From Serendipita indica DSM 11827 (lineage: Eukaryota; Basidiomycota; Agaricomycetes; Sebacinales; Serendipitaceae): DNA of 64,000 nucleotides. Location: contig CAJVGD010000002.1 of assembly GCA_910890315.1 (NCBI GenBank), positions 496,001-560,000 on the forward strand. Reading direction: 5' to 3'. Under the pieces are notes generated by a model that was not told where the DNA came from, searched no databases, and was given only the letters and a program-made list of their open reading frames with translations. The position numbers and the translations under genes are program-made. Position 1 is the first letter of the stretch. The number at the start of each line of letters is the position of its first letter. Positions 57,847 to 64,000 of the stretch are shown here, in pieces.

Positions 57847-59040
57847 ATGTTGATCAAGAAGACTTTCCACGACGTTCCGTCCAAGTTGTCCCCCAATGGA
57901 CATCCTAATCGCATATACATCATCCAACCAGTCGTTCCCGGCTATCCTAATGCTAAATGGCCCGGTGTCGTTGTGTTCAGGTAACTGCTTGGAATCATAC
58001 TTGATCAGTCACTGAGGTGTTTAGTGAAATCTATCAAGTAACTGGACCTGTCGAACGTTTCGCAGGCCAGATTGCCTCTCAGGGCTACGTCGTTGGTGGG
58101 TATCAGGTCTAGACACTTGAACAGATCTGACAATTTACAGCTTGCCCGTCAAGCTTTCACGAGTTTGAAGGTCCAGAACCGATTCCATACGACACAGAGG
58201 GTGAGAATTCCATCGGTATATAGTGATGCTCAAGCTCTGCAGGTACTGACCGAGGAAACAAATACAAGGCGAGTAGGATATCATTGATACAGGTCAGTAC
58301 TTGACAATGGCACATAGATCGAAAAGGAAGTCGCTGGTTATGACGAGGCAAGTCTACTCCCCTAATTACGCCCTCTCTGAATGACCCTCCAAGGACTCTA
58401 CGGACGCGATTGACCTCCTAACATCGCTTCCAAACTGCAATGGAAGAATTGGAGTTACCGGAATGTGTCTCGGTGGTCATTTGGCATTTAGAGTTGGTCC
58501 TATAGCTTTCAGAGTGCCCGTCGTCGCTTACTTTCGACAAAGGCGGCATTTGACCCCCGTGTCAAAGCGGCTGTATGCTGGTTCGCTACCGATATTCATT
58601 CGGCCACGCTCGGACGTGGTGGAGACGATTCTCTCGCCAAGGTCAAAGCCGGCGCGTTGACTGGGCCGGGCAAGGCGGAACTCATCGTGGGTGCTTGTTT
58701 GAGGGTGGAAACGGATTTACCAACGACCTGTAGATGATATTTGGCAAACAAGATACGCACGTACCCCGAGCAGGACGTGACTTGATCCGTAGTACGCTGG
58801 AGGATGCGAATGTGACCGTCTCGGTAATAACCTCTTGATCTATAAATATAGAGGCTAACAATTTGATAGTTTCTCGAGGTCCAAGCGCAACATGCATTTA
58901 TCCGTGACGAGTCTAGCAAGGATCGTTGGGACGCGGCGTTGACGCGTGATTTGTTTGGGCTGATGATGAGTTTGTTCCACAAGATTGGGAGTGAATTGGG
59001 GCCTCCAGAAGCCGTAGGGGCTGTTGAACATGTATGCTAA
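57847..59040 (+). CDS. Dienelactone hydrolase family protein
   Basis: Alpha/beta hydrolase of the DLH family. The start MLIKKTFHDVPSKLSPNGHP is followed by RIYIIQPVVPG, VVVFSEIYQVTGPVERFAGQ, YVVACPSSFHEFEG, then GTDRGNKYKIEKEVAGYDED. The nucleophile elbow is RIGVTGMCLGGHLAFR (Cys nucleophile in GxCxG, the DLH type); the catalytic Asp is in IFGKQDTHVP and the His in VQAQHAFIRDES. An intron at 58269-58317 uses a GC donor (AAG/GCGAGT). After RVGHLAFR an intron near 58491-58553 must be removed to reach AAFDPRVKAAVCWF. The triad is complete. Substrate unknown; similar genes are common in Agaricomycetes. Confidence 0.9.
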
Positions 59041-59155
59041 ATGGCGCAGAGTCTAACTTGTTCCCCCTCCATCTCCAACGTTTGACGTTCGCCCCCTCTA
59101 AAAATTTCCCTTCGCACACCCTTACTCCCTCTTCTCTCATCCTCGACCTCTTCCC

Positions 59156-60546
59156 ATGTCCGATCCTGCCGTTGACAGTGGTCAGTCTTTTTGGGCGCGA
59201 CTCGCTGGCACAGTCGCTGTCCAGACGACCTCGTTTCCGTATTCTGTGTGTAGCTAGATGCTCATAATAGCCCTGTTCAGGTGCTGCAAATGCCCACAAC
59301 GCTGGTGGCGATCAGCCACAGTCGACGTCGCGCTCTGCAAGCCCAAGCGCAGCCCAGGATACGCTCACTCTCCGCGCTCTCGTCGGCACGAAAGACGCTG
59401 GAATTATCATTGGCAAGGCGGGCAAGAATGTTGCCGATCTTCGTGAGCAGACCGGTGTCAAGGCTGGCGTTTCCAAAGTCGTCGCTGGTGTTCACGAGCG
59501 TGTCCTCAGTGTCACTGGAAGTGTCCAAGGAGTCGCAAAGGTGTGTTTGCAATTATTTATGATATGGGTTTGGCCTCTCGTCCTGCTCGCCTGCCCAGTT
59601 TGCCTCGACCCTTCCCACGTCGTTGGTTGGTCATCATGGCTAACTCATTCATTTGTAGGCGTACACCACGATTCTCCAACAACTCGTCACGTCTTCTCCT
59701 TCTTCGACGACCGCTCCTGCAAATCCCTCCAACCATACCATCATTCGCTTGCTCATCTCTCACAACCTCATGGGTACCATCATTGGTCGCAATGGATTGA
59801 AGATTAAGAATATTCAAGACTCGTCTGGTGCTCGTATGGTCGCCCAAAAGGACATGCTCCCCCAATCCACTGAGCGTATCGTCGAAGTGCAAGGTTCCCC
59901 TGAGGCTATCGGCAAGGCCATTGAGGAGATTGGCAAGTGTCTCCTCGAGGACTGGGAACGTGGTCTCGGAACCGTCCTCTACCAACCAGGTGCTGGTGGT
60001 CCAGACGCAATCACAAACATTCTTGCTGGATCTGCCAGTCGTCGTGGCTCGTACGCCAACCCGAGCGTCAACGCGCTCACAGAAAGCGCTCGTCGTCTCT
60101 CCCTCGTCGATTTTACGCCCAGTGTAGGAAGCGCCAACAGCCGTTCGACAAATGGATCGAGCGCAGCGAGCTCGGGTGCCACTTCTTCTGTCGTCGCTCC
60201 ATCTGTCCAGTCCCAATCCTCTCAGGCCACTGCCATTCCACCGTCCAATGCTCCCCCGGGCTCGGGCCAGCCACTTCGTACACAGAGCATCTCGATTCCG
60301 TCTGACATGGTCGGATGCATCATCGGGCGCGCGGGTACCAAAATCACCGAGATTCGTCGACTTTCCGGGAGCAAGATCTCCATTGCCAAGGGTCCACACG
60401 ACGAGACTGGCGAGCGCATGTTCACAATTGTTGGTACGCCCGAGTCGAACGAAAAGGCGCTCTACTTGTTGTACAACCAACTCGAGAGCGAAAAGGAGCG
60501 TCGCGTCGGTCGTGAGCTCGCACAGCAGTCCGAGACGGCCGTCTAA
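59156..60546 (+). CDS. Three-KH-domain RNA-binding protein (PCBP/hnRNP K-like)
   Basis: Poly(C)-type RNA-binding protein, comparable to fission yeast Rnc1 and yeast Pbp2. The start MSDPAVDSG is split by an intron; the next exon is Ser/Gln-rich then enters KH1 (TLRALVGTKDAGIIIGKAGK, near residue 50). KH2 (LLISHNLMGTIIGRNGLKIK) is near 130 and KH3 (ISIPSDMVGCIIGRAGTKIT) near 315, after a Ser/Ala-rich linker of about 120 residues. Each has the Ile-Ile-Gly-x-x-Gly loop intact. The protein ends RELAQQSETAV. Two introns, both clean. A role in mRNA stability is inferred from the family. Confidence 0.93.
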
Positions 60547-61017
60547 ACGTCGTTCTCACACGAACCCACCGCACCAACCAAAACAAAGTGCTCCTCTGCC
60601 TCTGAAAACCCGCAGCCGATTCCGAATATTCAAACCTTGACTTCTCCGACTCGCTTCTTGACTCTGATGCTGCCCCACCAAGCCGATTGGACGGGGCGGC
60701 AAACCCTTTGACCTTCCTCGTCCTTCTCCTCCTTGCCCACCACCCGCAGAATGTTTTTATGACGCTTCATTTGGTACCCGTGATGCCCTCCTGCTGCCTG
60801 GCACGTTGCAGGTTGGTAGGGGCTGCGATGTATTTGTCCACGTTGTATGCGTCCGTATAGCACAAACATGCTGATTATGTCCGAAACGTCCGCAAGAAGC
60901 GCATAATAAGTTCACCCGAGAACGTCTTAAATGGCCTTTGGCTCAGGGTTTGTTCAGCCTTGAACCTCTCCTCATCCACCAGTTTTCTCCTCTCCACTCC
61001 TAGAAATCTGCCATAAT
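60547..61017. other. Intergenic: KH gene 3' end and next promoter
   Basis: These 471 bp hold the 3' untranslated region of the KH gene and the promoter of the next. No gene or repeat seen. Confidence 0.5.
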
Positions 61018-62313
61018 ATGCTAGGACTCTATACAAATTCACGGGAGCACTCGATGAGCGAAACAAAAGGCTCGTCGACTGGGGAGCGCGAGCCACCGCC
61101 GTTGACGCGGGCGACGATGGCAAGAGCGCTCGAGTATCTTGTGCCTCCGAGCAGCGAAGGGATGCCAGGATTCCTCCTGTCGTCGCAGCAAAAGCTTCGG
61201 CACCTCTATCTCGACATCGAGGCACACAACGACCCCGCGTCCTACTACTGCCTGACGCCGGATCATCCATCCCAGGACGTGAGGTCGCTGCTCTCGACGC
61301 TCGAAGAGCTCTCGACCCGTCCACAGCGACCAGAGGAATTACTGGGCGAGGTTGTGTATTGCATTGATGAGGAGCTCCTCACAGCGCATGTGATTCTTGG
61401 CCAGGCCATCCAAGTCGTTTTTAGCTCGGAAACAGACGACGAATTAGGTATCGCCGAATGGAAATATCTCGACGTCAAGGCACTCCCAGTGTCCTCGCCG
61501 TCCTATACGTCTGTCCACGACGCCCTCCTTGTGCGTGGCCGGCGGACGACGAACACCAAGCGAGGTCAGCAACGTTCGACGATTGGGTCTGCACTCGATA
61601 GTCCTATCGGTACAGGAGGAGGTGAAGACTCGTACTGGTCGCGATACGACAACGTTGCGCCCTCAGTTTCCAACGGTCATCCAACGACAAACGGCAAGCT
61701 AAACGTGCCGTTTTTGCGCAATGGGAGCGCAGCGGGACTCAGTCAGCGCAGTTCCTCACCACGACGAGAGGATGCGTACTGGGATCGATATGGGTACGAT
61801 TCAGACGACGATGAAGAAGGTGCCGCGCACTCGTTGACCGTTCCGGCCCGGGCAGAGTATTCGCTCTCTCATCATCAACCACTATGGTCGACGGCGACTG
61901 TGCCCGGAGGAGGAATATCACCGGAAGATCTCTCAGAGGCGCTAGCGATGCATATCCAGCCCGAACCCGAACAAGAGAGTTCGTCAGAGGATATTGCGCA
62001 AGGCCCGTCCATCGAGTTGGAGACACCACCACAAATCGAGAATCCGATTCCGACTGCGATCAACTTGGAGTCTCCCCTTTTGGACACGCGCATATCGCGA
62101 CTTGCGAGTGTCAAGGCTATCCACGAGGATGAACAGCAACTTGGAGGTGTCGTGGAGAAAAAGGAGAATGGACGAGGGGATAAAGCAGCGTCGGATGCGA
62201 TTCGTGGTGTGTTTGCGCTTTGGAAGAGTTTTGGCCAGACTCAGGCTCCGGTGGATATGGATGAGAAGCAGAGGTTTCTTGCACTTGTCGCGCAGTCTAT
62301 TGCTGATTTGTAG
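61018..62313 (+). CDS. Uncharacterised intronless protein with two YWxRY motifs
   Basis: Single open frame of 431 codons. The N-terminal 150 residues look folded (LSSQQKLRHLYLDIEAHNDP, LLGEVVYCIDEELLTAHVIL, GIAEWKYLDVKAL), then a low-complexity acidic and Ser-rich region with two copies of an (E)D-x-YW-x-RY motif: EDSYWSRYDN near residue 205 and EDAYWDRYGY near 250. The C-terminus is a helical segment AIRGVFALWKSFG then DMDEKQRFLALVAQSIADL. I know similar D-x-YWxxY pairs in other fungal proteins without function. The start is the ATG at 61018; a second in-frame ATG at 61054 is an alternative. Likely conserved in basidiomycetes, but the role is unknown. Confidence 0.8.
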   Translation: MLGLYTNSREHSMSETKGSSTGEREPPPLTRATMARALEYLVPPSSEGMPGFLLSSQQKLRHLYLDIEAHNDPASYYCLTPDHPSQDVRSLLSTLEELSTRPQRPEELLGEVVYCIDEELLTAHVILGQAIQVVFSSETDDELGIAEWKYLDVKALPVSSPSYTSVHDALLVRGRRTTNTKRGQQRSTIGSALDSPIGTGGGEDSYWSRYDNVAPSVSNGHPTTNGKLNVPFLRNGSAAGLSQRSSSPRREDAYWDRYGYDSDDDEEGAAHSLTVPARAEYSLSHHQPLWSTATVPGGGISPEDLSEALAMHIQPEPEQESSSEDIAQGPSIELETPPQIENPIPTAINLESPLLDTRISRLASVKAIHEDEQQLGGVVEKKENGRGDKAASDAIRGVFALWKSFGQTQAPVDMDEKQRFLALVAQSIADL

Positions 62314-62580
62314 ATTAGGACTCGGGATTCATCGTCTTTTATGCACACTGAATGAGTCTCTGTCTTCAAGGGTATTTCTAAACGTCCGTGATGTAAGTCA
62401 AATAGAGTTGATGAAAGCAAAGTAAAAGACTTTAGTATGACTCATTTAGTGGCTTGGATGCCCTCGGGTTGTGCCTGGACCGGTATGCCGTTCCATCCAG
62501 CACATTATAAAGTGCCAGTAACATATAAAGCAGCCCCTGGGCTGTATCTCTTCGTCGACCCCGCATCTCACTCGTCAGCA
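62314..62580. other. Intergenic before the right-edge gene
   Basis: These 267 bp separate the intronless gene from the next start. The frame of the next gene stays open upstream to an ATG at 62437, but that extension looks unlike the N-terminus of the family. A TATA-like ACATTATAAAGTG is at about 62501-62513. Confidence 0.45.
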
Positions 62581-64000
62581 ATGATCGATCCGTCAGTCAT
62601 TTTGTCACTGTTCACTAGCAGTGCGAGGCTCGCCGTCGACCTAAACGGAATTCTCGAGGGATACCAATCCTCCAATGAAACGCTCAGAGCCATGTCCACT
62701 GAGTGCTATGTTCTAAGCATTGCGTTGGAGCGAATCCAGGAGATGGTCAGCAGCGGTAATCAACACGAGAGGCTGACTGCGATCCGACCAGGACTCGAGT
62801 GTGCTCTACGCGGTTGTCGTGCCACGTTAAGCGCTATTTGGGAGGAGATACAATCACTTCACGATGGCTCCCGGACGATGGGCCAGTCGAGGTCCTGGTT
62901 TGTGTCGATGGGTATGAGGGCCAGATTCAGATTCCTCTGGCACGAGGGACTAATGAACGGATACCTCCGTCAACTCGGTGCTCAGCATCAGGCTCTTCAA
63001 ACCCTCCTGCACGTATACTCGCTGTAAGTTCCGCCATAAGATACACTGCGATTGGCCTCGCCGCTGATGCTTGTTGATCAAGAGGGCCGCTACATGACAT
63101 AACCAATATCCTCGCAAGACTCTCCCCAAACCTCGAGAGGATCCGAGTGGACACCGAATCGCTTACTTCTCGTCGTCAAACTCGCGGATCGTTGCCAGCA
63201 ATGGCCCGAAACAACAGGAGTCATGATACTGTTACCTCTTCCACGCTAGACGGTGCGTCGTCTCAAGAGTACCAGCCACGACAAGGCGTCCCCCAGTCCC
63301 GAGCGATGCCTACTATCAACGAGGAGCAATATACTCAAATGCATGATCCCCCAAGTTACACCACGTTACCATTGCCTAATATGCATCAGCAGCGTTCCTT
63401 TACTCGCCCGCAACCCGGTCTTGTACGCTATCCGAGGTCCACAATGTCCTTGGCACAGCTGCAAGCAATGGCGGGTTCTCATCACTTGCAGACCGTGGCA
63501 AAGACAGTCCAACGCCATGGTCTTACCGTAGTAGCGCCTCTATTTCTCCAGATTCGCTCGTTTGGAACCGACAATCACTTTCATATCTCCCTACTCTCCC
63601 TCAAGCGGCACAACTTCGACATTATTCATATTGGAGGGGCACTAGAGCAGCTTCGCAATCTCGGCGAAGAACCTGAATATGGTTATGTGATGCAGCACCT
63701 GGCCAAGCATGACCATGACATGGACAAGACACTTTTGGTGTTTTCAGAACTTAAGCGGCTCTTTTCGACACAAGAAGCGTATTCCAGTGCCTTGGCGCTC
63801 CTGGAAAAGTACAATTTCGATTCAAGAAAGATGATGGATGTCATTAGAAGGATCAACGAACCGGCTTCCGGTGGCGAAGCGACCTACTGTAGTCTCATTG
63901 GCTTCATGTCCAATCGAGGCTTCGATATGTCTATCGTTAAAAAGGAGTTTGCACTCCTTATGGCAGCAAACTGGAAAAAAACGCCGACGGGACTTAGAAG
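62581..64000 (+). CDS. Protein with fungal signalling N-terminal-like domain (3' partial)
   Basis: Runs off the right edge. The start MIDPSVILSLFTSSARLAVD is followed by LNGILEGYQSSNETLRAMST and ECYVLSIALERIQEMVSSGN, a helical pattern resembling the HeLo/PigL_N-type N-terminal domains found in fungal signalling and NLR-like proteins; that is resemblance, not a family match. An intron at about 63025-63083 joins HVYSL to GPLHDITNILARLSPNLERI. The middle is Gln/Ser/Pro-rich and polar (YTQMHDPPSYTTLPLPNMHQ). From about residue 320 a helical region follows (IGGALEQLRNLGEEPEYGYV, LLVFSELKRLFSTQEAYSSA, EKYNFDSRKMMDVIRRINEP) and the frame is open to the window end. Start 62581 is preferred over an in-frame ATG at 62437. 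Confidence 0.65.

Noticed and set aside
59557-60480. Minus-strand frame of 307 codons opposite the KH-domain gene
   Set aside because: It mirrors the biased codons of KH2 and KH3; the plus strand has the intact KH motifs.
1-64000. tRNA genes, rRNA genes and transposable elements
   Set aside because: I looked for box A/B pairs, terminal repeats and transposase or reverse-transcriptase motifs by eye and found none; a dedicated tRNA and repeat search would be needed to exclude small ones.

Overview
The window is nuclear DNA of a filamentous basidiomycete. Genes are dense on both strands and cut by many short introns (about 45-65 nt, GT-AG, a few apparently GC-AG). The gene content is typical of Agaricomycetes: a DUF6593 protein, a PalI/SUR7 protein, fungalysin (M36) metalloproteases, a Zn2Cys6 activator and a GH16 enzyme. 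The tandem M36 expansion and gene style fit the Rhizoctonia/Ceratobasidium (Cantharellales) group best, but that placement is inference. I saw no transposon, virus-like element, tRNA, rRNA or CRISPR array.

Layout. 1-6.6 kb: a 5'-truncated MFS transporter converges on a large Ras-GEF that carries its own N-terminal GTPase-like domain. 7-11 kb: a secreted GH16 glucanase-like enzyme, an unknown protein, ribosomal protein eS24 and a DUF4870/TIC20-like membrane protein. 11-24 kb: a PAS-kinase-like Ser/Thr kinase, translation elongation factor EF-1alpha, the splicing factor CWC21 (SRRM2 type), ribosomal protein uL13, a TFC7-like histidine phosphatase, a one-TM protein, a MEMO1 protein and ribosomal protein eL32. 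23.6-31 kb: an unknown, probably mitochondrial protein divergent from COQ2, then a very long SPO22/ZIP4-like meiotic TPR protein and a small GPI-anchored-like Ser/Thr-rich protein. 31.5-43 kb: the DUF6593 protein, a dual-specificity phosphatase with a minisatellite-encoded tail, AP endonuclease 2 divergent from mitoribosomal mS29/DAP3, and a Zn2Cys6 transcription factor. 43-52 kb: three head-to-tail fungalysin genes (A, B, C) on the minus strand, with B and C the youngest duplicates including their promoters. 53-64 kb, all on the plus strand: UTP18, a CE4 polysaccharide deacetylase, a PalI-type membrane protein, a dienelactone hydrolase, a three-KH RNA-binding protein, an unknown intronless protein, and a gene running off the right edge whose N-terminus resembles fungal signalling/death-fold N-terminal domains.

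How the genes relate. Housekeeping translation and RNA genes (eS24, EF-1alpha, CWC21, uL13, eL32, mS29, UTP18, KH protein) are interleaved with secreted carbohydrate and protein degrading enzymes (GH16, three M36, CE4) that suit a saprotroph or plant pathogen. Two divergent pairs (unknown mitochondrial gene/COQ2 and APE2/mS29) have start codons only about 40 bp apart, so they probably share compact promoters. No single new multi-gene system stands out. The most unusual items are the GTPase-RasGEF fusion, intron turnover inside the recent M36 array, APE2 with two PCNA-binding-like boxes, two introns with the same rare GC donor, and several proteins I could not assign.
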